The notes under the pieces: model-generated
Databases searched by the model: none
Told to the model about the DNA's origin: nothing
The model's input: the letters and a program-made list of their open reading frames with translations, nothing else
Translations under genes and position numbers: made by a program
Assembly: GCA_035495815.1 (NCBI GenBank)
Contig: DATJFH010000125.1
Location: 1-47,972 of the forward strand
DNA length: 47,972 bases
DNA from: DATJFH01 sp035495815
Lineage (GTDB): Bacteria; Acidobacteriota; Terriglobia; Bryobacterales; Bryobacteraceae
Reading direction: 5' to 3'
Part shown: positions 25,350 to 32,591 of the stretch, in pieces
Layout of the letters: every line of letters begins with the position of its first letter
How positions within the stretch are numbered: the stretch's first letter is position 1

Positions 25350-25816
25350 TGCCCTTCAACGCGCTGAAATTCATATTGTACATTGCGAGCGGTCCGGTTT
25401 CGGAAGCTGACCGCGGTCAGCAGCAGCGATCCGGCGAGCATGGATCCGTCGCGCAGCAGCGTCTTCCAGGATAGGGTCTCGCCGGGGCCGAAGCACCCGC
25501 AGCTGATCTCCATTCCCTTCAGGTACGCGCGAACCATCAGAGCGAAGAAGACCACCAGCAGCAGCGACGCGAGCGCGGTTGAGATTCGCATCGACCGGCC
25601 GGTGACGAGGAGGGCGCCAAGCGCCAGTTCCAGCCAGGGCAAGACGCGGGCGGTCCATTCGACGGCCCACAGAGGAAGCAGCTGATAGGAGTCGATGGCC
25701 ATCGCGAACAGCGACCAGGGATCCCTGAGCTTCGTCCAGGCAGCGTAAATGAAGATGCCGCCGAGACCGAGCCGAAGCATGATCAACAGCGGGCGTAAAG
25801 CCTTGGGGCCGGTCAT
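25346..25816 (-). CDS. MauE/DoxX-like membrane protein
   Basis: 156 residues from the ATG at 25816. Four membrane segments are visible. MauE-type landmarks include LRLGLGGIFIYAAWTKLRDP, the SYQLLP segment, LPWLELALGALLVTGR and the conserved ISCGCFG motif before the last helix. MauE proteins act in the maturation of methylamine dehydrogenase, probably supplying disulfide-forming equivalents through the cysteine pair. The open frame continues upstream to 26044 but the added part has no family similarity that I can see. It is coupled to the small membrane protein and placed opposite the porin-CuA-dihaem operon. Confidence 0.8.
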   Translation of the reverse strand: MTGPKALRPLLIMLRLGLGGIFIYAAWTKLRDPWSLFAMAIDSYQLLPLWAVEWTARVLPWLELALGALLVTGRSMRISTALASLLLVVFFALMVRAYLKGMEISCGCFGPGETLSWKTLLRDGSMLAGSLLLTAVSFRNRTARNVQYEFQRVEGQ

Positions 25817-26008
25817 GAGATTAAAGTAGCAATCCCGGGTGGCCTTGTGGAGCGCCTCGCGTTCCAGATCCTGAAGTACCCTCCTCAGACTGTTTTTGCG
25901 CTCGATCTCAGGCTTGAAATTCGCGCTACATACCGGCAAGCCGTGAATACACGTGTTTGGAGTCGTTGCCGGAGGAATCATGGATGTCGGTACAAAGATC
26001 CGGATTGA

Positions 26009-26347
26009 ATTCCGCGGCACACCTGTCTTCTGAAGGCTCGCCATACCGTGCTGGAATCGGGAATGACGATTGCGCGCCGCAAGCTACCGGACCTGATTCT
26101 GTGCGACATCCGGCTCCCGGACATCCCGGAAAAAAAGGTGGCGCGGCGTTTGCGGGAAGATCCGGCGACACGCCGCATTCCGATGGTGGCGGTGACCGCG
26201 CTGGCGATGGTCGGCGACCGTGAAAACATGATGGCCGCGGGTTTCAACGGCTACATATCGAAACCGATCGAGCCGCGGTCGTTCGTCGAGACATGCGAAC
26301 GGTTTGTGCAGCCGGTAAGGGCTGGGGACCAGTCCCTGTTGGTCTGA
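26009..26347 (+). pseudogene. N-terminally truncated receiver-domain protein
   Basis: From a stop at 26006-26008 the frame reads LLKARHTVLESGMTIARRKLPDLILCDIRLP, then REDPATRRIPMVAVTALAM and GFNGYISKPIEPRSFVETCERF. The phosphoacceptor aspartate, the TALA threonine and the lysine in SKPI are present, so this is the back two thirds of a CheY-type receiver. The first beta strand with its acidic pair is missing, and the HTVLESG-TIA region is also shorter than usual. No upstream frame supplies the missing part. A GTG at 26048 could start translation, but the product should not be phosphorylated normally. It is probably a decayed regulator. Confidence 0.65.
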
Positions 26348-26476
26348 ACGAAGCGCTGTAGAGGACGCGCGTGTTCTGCTACCCCGGCGCCACTCGAGAG
26401 CCTCGCGCGCCCTGACAGGGCAGCGCAGAAAATCCGGGAGCTCTTTCCATCGCCGGCCGGAGTCACGGAGTAACGG

Positions 26477-26496
26477 CGCGGGATATAATACCCGCG
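26477..26496 (+). promoter_or_regulatory. -10 element inside a perfect inverted repeat, abutting a start codon
   Basis: CGCGGG (26477-26482) and CCCGCG (26491-26496) flank an 8-base AT-rich centre that contains a perfect TATAAT (26484-26489). The right arm ends at the ATG of the mannonate dehydratase-like gene. Transcription would start at or next to the ATG. The palindrome may be a regulator site. Confidence 0.55.
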
Positions 26497-27609
26497 ATGA
26501 AACCCACTCGCCATCTACAACGCAGAGATTTCGGCAAGCTGGCGGCGGCCGCGGCCGCGCTCTCTTCCGCATCCGGCGGCGCGCGCGGTCAGACTACCGC
26601 GCCCAAGCGAAATACACTGATGCACGTCGGCGGGGATTACCACAGCATCGCGGGCGACGGCATTACATCGAAGGAAAACCTCGAGTACAACCTGCGGTAC
26701 GGCGTCCGGCATCTGACGGCGCAGCTTCGCAAGCGCGCTCCCGGCGGCGGCTGGGATCCGGATGAGCTGAAGAAGATGAAGGACGACTGCGACCGCCACG
26801 GCGTCCAGTTCGAAGCCATCCGCATGAGCGCCGACTACATCAATCTTCGGAAAGGTCCGGAGCGCGACCGCGAGCTCGACAACATTCTCGGCAATATCGA
26901 AAAAGCGGCGCAGGTTGGCGTCAAGATCATCACGTATCACTGGACGGTGATTCCGATTCGCCGGAACCGGCAGTCCGAAGGAAGGGGCAAGGTCACCTAC
27001 GCCGGCTTCAAGCTCGAAGAGAACTGGAAGGACCTGCCCGCGGGTAAATCGGGCAGGGTGGACAAGGAAGACTACTGGGAGCGCATCACGAACTTTCTGC
27101 AGAAAGTGATTCCGGTGGCCAAACAGCACGGAGTGCGGATGGCGTGCCATCCCTACGATCCGCCGGGCCTGCCGTTCGGATACCAGGGCGCGGACAACTG
27201 GGATTCGCCTTCCGTCTTCGACGCGATCAAGCGCTATGAAGCGATCGTCAACAGTCCTTTCAACGGATTCCAGTTGTGTTTGGGGACGGTGGCCGAGGGT
27301 TTGAAGAAGCCAGGGGTCGAGATTCTGCCGATTGTGCGCTACCTGGCCGAGCGGGGCAAGATCTATCAGATTCACATGCGGAACATTCGCGGCGGGCTGT
27401 ACGATTTCCAGGAAGTGTATCCGGACGAAGGCGAGATGGACTTCTTCCAGATCATGCGCATTCTGCGGGACCACCAGTTCGCCGGCTCTCTCTGTCCCGA
27501 CCACATGCCGCGCCATCCGGACGATAAGGGCAGCCTGCAGTCCTTCGCTTTCGGATACGGGTATATCAAAGCGCTGATGCAGGCGGTGAATTCAGAAGTG
27601 CGCGGTTGA
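26497..27609 (+). CDS. Mannonate dehydratase-like (UxuA family) protein with Tat signal
   Basis: 370 residues. The N-terminus has a twin-arginine motif (QRRDFGKLAAA) and an alanine-rich hydrophobic stretch, so the enzyme is probably exported. The TIM barrel resembles D-mannonate dehydratase: HPYDPPGLPFGYQG near residue 222, GFQLCLGT, IYQIHMRNIRGG near 292, DEGEMDFFQIMRILRD, and PDHMPRH near 335, with a FGYGYIKALMQ end. Cytoplasmic UxuA makes 2-keto-3-deoxygluconate from mannonate; a periplasmic version could act on a related sugar acid. The gene has its own leaderless-type promoter and is followed by a TIM barrel and an MFS transporter. Confidence 0.85.
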   Translation: MKPTRHLQRRDFGKLAAAAAALSSASGGARGQTTAPKRNTLMHVGGDYHSIAGDGITSKENLEYNLRYGVRHLTAQLRKRAPGGGWDPDELKKMKDDCDRHGVQFEAIRMSADYINLRKGPERDRELDNILGNIEKAAQVGVKIITYHWTVIPIRRNRQSEGRGKVTYAGFKLEENWKDLPAGKSGRVDKEDYWERITNFLQKVIPVAKQHGVRMACHPYDPPGLPFGYQGADNWDSPSVFDAIKRYEAIVNSPFNGFQLCLGTVAEGLKKPGVEILPIVRYLAERGKIYQIHMRNIRGGLYDFQEVYPDEGEMDFFQIMRILRDHQFAGSLCPDHMPRHPDDKGSLQSFAFGYGYIKALMQAVNSEVRG

Positions 27610-27633
27610 CCGGGAACAGCCGCCGATTCGTGC

Positions 27634-27639
27634 TACAGT
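27634..27639 (+). promoter_or_regulatory. -10 element of the TIM-barrel gene
   Basis: TACAGT ends six bases before the GTG at 27646, matching the spacing seen in front of several other genes here. The nearest TTGACC lies too far upstream (23 bases) to be a normal -35. Confidence 0.35.
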
Positions 27640-27645
27640 GTGGCG

Positions 27646-28500
27646 GTGAATCCTCGACTCGGCCGCCGGGAGCTTCTGCTCGGCGCGGCTGCGGCTCTGA
27701 CTGGCGCCGGCGCGCGGCCGGGTGTCCGGCTCGGCTGCCAGACTCGCGCCTGGGGGTCGCCGCTCCGCGATCGAGCGAAGCTTCTGGCTGCGCTCTCTGA
27801 TCTCCATCAGCTCGGCTACGAAGGCTTCGAGACAAATTTCGCAAGCCTGGCGGACAGTTTCGCGGACCCTGCTCCGGCGCGCGCCGAGATCGCCAAACGC
27901 GGCGTCCCGCTGATCGGGCTTCACATGGGCGCGAGGCTGTTCCATCCCGCCCGTCTCGAAAAGGAGCAGGCGCAGATCGCTCAGGTGGCCCGAGCGACCC
28001 GAGATTTCGGCGGCCAATACCTGATGTTGAGCGGCGCCGGCATGCCGGGCACGGCGGAGGAGATGAAGACCAAGTGTAGCGAGCTGAACCGCGCCGGCAA
28101 GGTTTGCGCCGGCCTCGGCGTGCGGGTGTGCTCCCATAACCACGCGCACGAGCTCGAGCAGGACGCGCGCGTGCTGCGCGGCGTTCTGGACGGAACCGAC
28201 CCGGCGCTGGTGTCGGTGGTCCTGGACACGGGCAACACGTTTCCGTCCACCTTCACGCCGGCCGGCATCGTGCGCCGTTACGGCCAACGAATTCCGGCGT
28301 TCCATCTGCGCGACGCCCTGGCCGGTAAGGAGGTCCTGTTCGGTGAAGGGGAGACGGACTTCCCTGCCCTCGGCCGCGCGCTGGCGGAGACCGGTTGGAG
28401 CGGATGGCTCATCGTGGAGGTCAACGCCAACCCGCGGATTCCCAGCCGCCGGATGGTCGAGTCGGCCCGCGACTTCATTCGAACGCGAATGGCGCTATGA
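27646..28500 (+). CDS. Sugar phosphate isomerase/epimerase-type TIM barrel with Tat signal
   Basis: 284 residues from the GTG at 27646; an in-frame GTG at 27640 is possible. A twin-arginine motif (GRRELLLGAA) opens the protein. The PF01261 fold is recognisable from LGCQTRAWG, LGYEGFET, LHMGARL, VRVCSHNHAHELE, LVSVVLDTGN, AFHLRDAL and WLIVEVN, which include the usual metal ligands (H, E, D, H, E). Proteins of this family isomerise, epimerise or cleave sugars and keto-sugars. The MFS transporter start overlaps its stop by four bases, so the pair is coupled. Confidence 0.85.
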   Translation: MNPRLGRRELLLGAAAALTGAGARPGVRLGCQTRAWGSPLRDRAKLLAALSDLHQLGYEGFETNFASLADSFADPAPARAEIAKRGVPLIGLHMGARLFHPARLEKEQAQIAQVARATRDFGGQYLMLSGAGMPGTAEEMKTKCSELNRAGKVCAGLGVRVCSHNHAHELEQDARVLRGVLDGTDPALVSVVLDTGNTFPSTFTPAGIVRRYGQRIPAFHLRDALAGKEVLFGEGETDFPALGRALAETGWSGWLIVEVNANPRIPSRRMVESARDFIRTRMAL

Positions 28501-29783
28501 GCCCGCCGCGCGGAGCCGCGCAGCCGACTCACGCGCGCTATCGGGCGGTCGCGTTCGGAGTGGCGCTGGCATTCATCACTTACATCGACCGGGTCGCCAT
28601 CAGCCAGGCCGCGCCGGCCATCGCCCGCGACCTGGGTTTGACGACCGTGCAGATGGGGTACGTGTTCTCGGCCTTCGGGCTCACCTACGCGCTGCTCGAA
28701 ATTCCGAGCGGCTGGCTCTGCGACCGCATCGGGCCGCGCAAGGTTCTCACGCGCATCGTGCTGTGGTGGTCCCTCTTCACCGCCGCGACGGGATGGGTGT
28801 GGAACCTGCCGTCGCTGCTGATCACGCGCCTGCTGTTCGGGGCTGGCGAGGCCGGCTGTTTCCCCGGACTGGCGAAGTCGTTCAGCTCATGGCTGCCCGC
28901 GTCCGAGCGGCCGATGGCGGAAGGGATCAAGGCCACCAGCGCCCGCTGGGCGGCCGCGTTCACGCCATACCTGATCGTGCGCATGTACGCGTTCTTCACG
29001 TGGCGGGAAACTTTCGTGGTATTCGGCGCGCTCGGCGTGGTCTGGGCGGCCGCGTTCTACTGGTGGTATCGCGATAACCCGGCCGATCATCGGGAAGTGA
29101 ACACCGCCGAACTGGCGCTGATTGCCGCTTCGAAGCCGCGTCCGCACGGCGCCGCCCGGCAGGCTGAAGCGCCCTGGCGCAAGTTCCTGGCCTCGCCCAG
29201 CGCCTGGGCGCTCTGCGTGCAGTGGTTCTGTCATTACTACGGTTTTTACTTCTACATCACCTGGCTGCCGACATACCTGCTGCAGGCGCGCCATCTCGAC
29301 CTGCGTCAGGGCGCCCTGCTGGCCGGGATGCCGATGCTCTCCGCCGGTTTCGGCAGCCTGTTCTGCGGATGGCTGGCCCCGCGCATGGCGCACTGGACCG
29401 GTAGCGTCGTGCGTACCCGACGCATCCTGGCATACTCGGCTTACGGGGGAGCGGCCGCGCTGCTGCTGCTGTTCACGTTCATCCGCGACCCCTTCTGGGC
29501 GATGGTAGCCATGAGCCTGTCGGCGTTCGCGGCGGAACTGAGCGGGCCCGTTTCCTGGACCACGGCCATGGAGCTGGGCGGCCGCTACGTCGGTACGCTC
29601 TCGGCCGCGATGAACATGACCGGGCACTTCGGAGGCAGCGTCGCGCCGGCGCTGATCGGTTACATCCTGGTGAAGACGGGGTACAACTGGGCGCTTACGT
29701 TCTACACCTCCGCCGCGATTTATTGTATCGGGGGAGTGTGCTGGATGCTGATCGATCCGGTGACAAGTTTGGATACGGAGTAA
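28497..29783 (+). CDS. MFS transporter, anion:cation symporter (sugar acid) type
   Basis: 428 residues from the ATG at 28497, which overlaps the TIM-barrel stop (ATGA). Twelve membrane segments can be counted. The first has FITYIDRVAISQAAPAI, followed by the MFS loop motif GWLCDRIGPRKVL and RLLFGAGEAGCFPGLAK, typical of the hexuronate/galactonate/phthalate symporter group. Together with the mannonate dehydratase-like enzyme it probably imports a sugar acid or its breakdown product. Confidence 0.9.
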   Translation: MSPPRGAAQPTHARYRAVAFGVALAFITYIDRVAISQAAPAIARDLGLTTVQMGYVFSAFGLTYALLEIPSGWLCDRIGPRKVLTRIVLWWSLFTAATGWVWNLPSLLITRLLFGAGEAGCFPGLAKSFSSWLPASERPMAEGIKATSARWAAAFTPYLIVRMYAFFTWRETFVVFGALGVVWAAAFYWWYRDNPADHREVNTAELALIAASKPRPHGAARQAEAPWRKFLASPSAWALCVQWFCHYYGFYFYITWLPTYLLQARHLDLRQGALLAGMPMLSAGFGSLFCGWLAPRMAHWTGSVVRTRRILAYSAYGGAAALLLLFTFIRDPFWAMVAMSLSAFAAELSGPVSWTTAMELGGRYVGTLSAAMNMTGHFGGSVAPALIGYILVKTGYNWALTFYTSAAIYCIGGVCWMLIDPVTSLDTE

Positions 29784-29837
29784 TTGCCTGACGCGCCGCC
29801 GCCGCGTACTTTCCAGGGTGCGGGGCACGGACGTAAA

Positions 29838-31085
29838 ATGCTCAGTATGCTCAGCAGACGCGCAATCCTGGCTGGATTCCCATTCGTAGCCCGCGTCCAA
29901 CGGCGCCCTAACGTACTGGTCTTCATGTCGGACCAGGAGACCGCGATGGTTCCCGGCCCGGTGAATGCGCCTCACCACCGGCGTCTCGATCAGCAGGGCG
30001 TCCGATTCACCAACGCTTTTTGCAACACACCGCAATGCTCGCCCGCACGGTCGTCTCTCTTGACCGGGCTCGAGCCCCACCAAACCGGCGTCGTGACCAA
30101 CGTGGACGGATCCTCGCTGGGCAAAACGCTTTCCCCGAAACTGGCGTCCGTCGGCCAGGTTTTTCAGAACGCCGGCTACCAGACCGGTTACTTCGGGAAG
30201 TGGCACCTGGGCTCGGAGACCGAGGGGCGTGAGGCTTTCGGATTCGGCACGATCGGCCGTGGCAAGGATGAGGCGGTCGCCGGACAGGCTGCTCAATGGA
30301 TCCGCCGGCAAAGCGGTCCCTGGCTGGCGTGGGTTTCCATTCTCAATCCGCACGACATTTATCACATCGTTCAAGATTTGAAGAACGTAGTTCCGCGAAA
30401 AGGCGTAACGCCGCCGTTCAGCGATCAGACGAACCTGGAGGGTAAGCCCTCCGAGCAGCGGCAGTATATGGACAAAGATCAGGGCCGCCCCACTCGCGCC
30501 TACACACCGGAGGATTGGCTCCGATACCGAACCTACTATTGCCAGCTGATCGAGAAAGCGGATGCCTGCCTGGGCACCACACTCAATGCGATTCGGGAGC
30601 CGGAGTCGACGATCATCGCCTACACGGCGGATCATGGGGATGCCATCGGCGAGCATGGCCTGCCCTTCAAGGGCCCCTTCATGTACGAGCCGCTGATTCG
30701 CATCCCCATGGTGATCTCCGCACCAGGACGCCTGAAGCCGGAGACCCGCGACGATCTGGTGACCCAGGCGGACCTCTCTCCCACGCTGGCGTCGCTGGCG
30801 GGTCTGAAATGGCCGGCCAAGGTGACCGGACTCGACCTGACGTCCCACAGGAGCACACGGGACGCGGTTTTCCTCGAATACTATTCCAAACAGAAATGGG
30901 TAAACCCGATCCGCACCATTCGCACAAGGAAATGGAAGCTCAACTGGTACAACAGCGGTAATCAGGAACTCTACGACCTCGCAGGCGATCCGCACGAATT
31001 GAAAAATCTGGCGGCCGATACGAAGTTCGCCGGCGAGAGAAAGCAACTCGAATCGAGGCTGACCGGCTGGCGGGCGCCGATATGA
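29838..31085 (+). CDS. Sulfatase (type I, formylglycine), Tat-exported
   Basis: 415 residues from the ATG at 29838; an ATG three codons later is also possible. A twin-arginine-like start (LSRRAILAGF) implies export. The active-site signature C-S-P-A-R with downstream LLTG puts the cysteine that becomes formylglycine at about residue 68. Metal-binding regions are visible as VLVFMSDQE, GKWHLG, AYTADHGDAIGEHG and FKGPFMYE. The C-terminus closes with the standard NQELYDLAGDPHELKNLA. It probably removes sulfate from sugars feeding the preceding uptake genes. No sulfatase-modifying enzyme is in the window. Confidence 0.93.
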   Translation: MLSMLSRRAILAGFPFVARVQRRPNVLVFMSDQETAMVPGPVNAPHHRRLDQQGVRFTNAFCNTPQCSPARSSLLTGLEPHQTGVVTNVDGSSLGKTLSPKLASVGQVFQNAGYQTGYFGKWHLGSETEGREAFGFGTIGRGKDEAVAGQAAQWIRRQSGPWLAWVSILNPHDIYHIVQDLKNVVPRKGVTPPFSDQTNLEGKPSEQRQYMDKDQGRPTRAYTPEDWLRYRTYYCQLIEKADACLGTTLNAIREPESTIIAYTADHGDAIGEHGLPFKGPFMYEPLIRIPMVISAPGRLKPETRDDLVTQADLSPTLASLAGLKWPAKVTGLDLTSHRSTRDAVFLEYYSKQKWVNPIRTIRTRKWKLNWYNSGNQELYDLAGDPHELKNLAADTKFAGERKQLESRLTGWRAPI

Positions 31086-31111
31086 TGTCGAGTATCCGCC
31101 GCGCGGTCCGG

Positions 31112-31735
31112 TTACTTGGATGACAAACCGTCCACCTGAACCTCGAGTTGGTGGTTGATGCGGATGCCGTAGATTCCATCGGTCTTCGCCATCGCTCCGC
31201 TTTTCGGTTCGGAGTGCACGACCGTGCCGTTGACCGCGAAATCTACCTTATCAGCGCCGACGCGAACTTCGAGGGTGTTGGTGGATTTTCCGCTTTCATC
31301 CGGCTTCTTCACGGCTTCATTCGGAGTCTTCGGCGCCACGTTGCTGGTCGAGTCGCCCTCGCGGCGCTTGATCAGCCAGGTGCCGTTCTGGGCGATCACG
31401 AAGTATAGATAGCTTTGCTGGGCTCCTTCGAGACCGCTGCCGCCGAATACCAGGCCGTAATAGTTGTTGTGGCCGCTCGGCTTCATCAATGTGAAGGTGG
31501 CCTTCAAGGTATAGGAGCCGGAGGCGGTATTCGACGGATTCCAGTACACCGCGGCCTTGGGATTGGTGGCGTGGAAACCCGATCCCATGGTGACGAATTT
31601 GATGTCGCCCGGCGCGTCGGGGTCCGACGCCTCCATACTGCGGTCGACGCGCATTTTCCAGCCTTTCGGCGATTGGGCGGCCAGCGGCGCAATAGCGGCC
31701 AGCGCAAGTACGGCAATCTGAACATGACGCGTCAT
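31112..31735 (-). CDS. Secreted LamG-like protein
   Basis: 207 residues from the ATG at 31735, preceded by AAGGAGA. A signal peptide ends near PLAAQ. The body is a predicted beta jelly roll: GSYTLKATFTLMKPSGHNNYYGLVFGGSGL, YLYFVIAQNGTWLIKRREGD, TLEVRVGADKVDFAVNGTVVHSE and YGIRINHQLEVQVDGL. It is similar in layout to the LamG-like protein at 8774-9541. It may bind or hydrolyse a carbohydrate; no catalytic residues could be identified. It converges with the sulfatase gene. Confidence 0.75.
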   Translation of the reverse strand: MTRHVQIAVLALAAIAPLAAQSPKGWKMRVDRSMEASDPDAPGDIKFVTMGSGFHATNPKAAVYWNPSNTASGSYTLKATFTLMKPSGHNNYYGLVFGGSGLEGAQQSYLYFVIAQNGTWLIKRREGDSTSNVAPKTPNEAVKKPDESGKSTNTLEVRVGADKVDFAVNGTVVHSEPKSGAMAKTDGIYGIRINHQLEVQVDGLSSK

Positions 31736-31920
31736 TCTCTTTTCTCCTTCAAAAACCCGAAGGCGGTCGCGCCGGCCCCGGGACACTCTTTGTCTTATCA
31801 CTTCAGACACCCGGATACAAGGCTATGACTAATCCGGCAAGGCGTGTTTGATCCGCGGACAGGATTGGGGCACGGCCGTCGGTTCCGTCACCATTTATGC
31901 GCCTATATGCGCCGGTTTCC

Positions 31921-31949
31921 TCGACAACCGCGTCTGACTTCGTTATTCT
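31921..31949 (+). promoter_or_regulatory. Promoter of the dCTP deaminase gene
   Basis: TCGACA (31921-31926, five of six matches to TTGACA) and TATTCT (31944-31949) are separated by 17 bases. The -10 ends six bases before the ATG, so the mRNA should be leaderless. No Shine-Dalgarno is seen. Confidence 0.6.
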
Positions 31950-31955
31950 CGTCTC

Positions 31956-32534
31956 ATGGTTCTATCGGATGTAGATATCAAACGCTACATCGCCGAAGGC
32001 AAGATCAAGATCACGCCTGAGCTGCCCCCGGAGCAGTTCGGCAGCTGCTCGGTCGATTTCCGTCTCGGCGCCGAGTTCAGCGTGTTCGAGTACAGCCGCC
32101 ATCCTTACATCGACCTGAAAGACAAGGGCAGCCTGCAGGACATCATGCGCAAGGTGATCGTTCCCCCAGGAGAGGCTTTCGTGCTGCAGCCGCGCGATTT
32201 CGTTCTGGCCATCACGGAAGAGACACTGGACCTGAGCACCGATATTCTGGGCCGGCTCGAAGGACGCTCCAGCCTGGGGCGCATCGGAATCATCGTTCAC
32301 GGCACGGCCGGCCTGTTCGATCCGGGCTGGATTGGAAAAGCCACTCTGGAGTTGAGCAACCTCAGTCGCATGGCCGTGGCTCTTTACCCCGGCATGCGCA
32401 TCTGCTCATTCACCTTCGAACAGGTATCTACCCCGGTATCGGTTTCTTACAGGGACAAGCCGAACAACAAATACGCCGGCCAGACCAGCCCGTTGGCGAG
32501 CAAACTGGTCTCGGAAGTCGGCGGCCGGCCGTAG
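31956..32534 (+). CDS. dcd: dCTP deaminase
   Basis: 192 residues, close to the usual length. The trimeric dUTPase-like fold is shown by VLSDVDIKRYIAEGKI at the start, SVDFRLG, the nucleotide-binding stretch GRLEGRSSLGRIGIIVHGTAG, DPGWIGKATLELSN with the catalytic glutamate in TLEL, and the C-terminal KYAGQTSP lid. It deaminates dCTP to dUTP for thymidylate synthesis, in the cytoplasm. It is transcribed alone from a good promoter. Confidence 0.93.
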   Translation: MVLSDVDIKRYIAEGKIKITPELPPEQFGSCSVDFRLGAEFSVFEYSRHPYIDLKDKGSLQDIMRKVIVPPGEAFVLQPRDFVLAITEETLDLSTDILGRLEGRSSLGRIGIIVHGTAGLFDPGWIGKATLELSNLSRMAVALYPGMRICSFTFEQVSTPVSVSYRDKPNNKYAGQTSPLASKLVSEVGGRP

Positions 32535-32554
32535 CCAGAACAGACAGACGGATT

Positions 32555-32566
32555 TACAAGTTTGTA
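32555..32566 (+). promoter_or_regulatory. TACAA-TTGTA dyad upstream of the second receptor
   Basis: TACAA-GT-TTGTA is a perfect short inverted repeat, 13 bases upstream of the -10 element. BlaI-type operators contain TACA/TGTA half sites, although normally with a two-base centre rather than four. A link to the BlaI homologue at 1833 is possible but untested. Confidence 0.3.
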
Positions 32567-32579
32567 GGAACTTCTTTGA

Positions 32580-32585
32580 TATAAT
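32580..32585 (+). promoter_or_regulatory. -10 element of the second TonB-dependent receptor
   Basis: A perfect TATAAT ends six bases before the ATG at 32592, predicting a leaderless transcript. No convincing -35 is present at normal spacing, so an activator may be needed. Confidence 0.55.
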
Positions 32586-32591
32586 CCCGCC

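Noticed and set aside
25817..26044. N-terminal extension of the MauE-like protein, or a small + strand gene, between 25817 and 26008
   Set aside because: Both strands have open stretches with helical-looking translations, but neither has a start with a ribosome site or a family resemblance, and MauE proteins begin at the chosen ATG.
28887..31046. 719-codon minus-strand open frame over the MFS and sulfatase genes
   Set aside because: It lies opposite two well-defined genes and its translation is low-complexity Arg/Gly/Ala-rich with no recognisable family.
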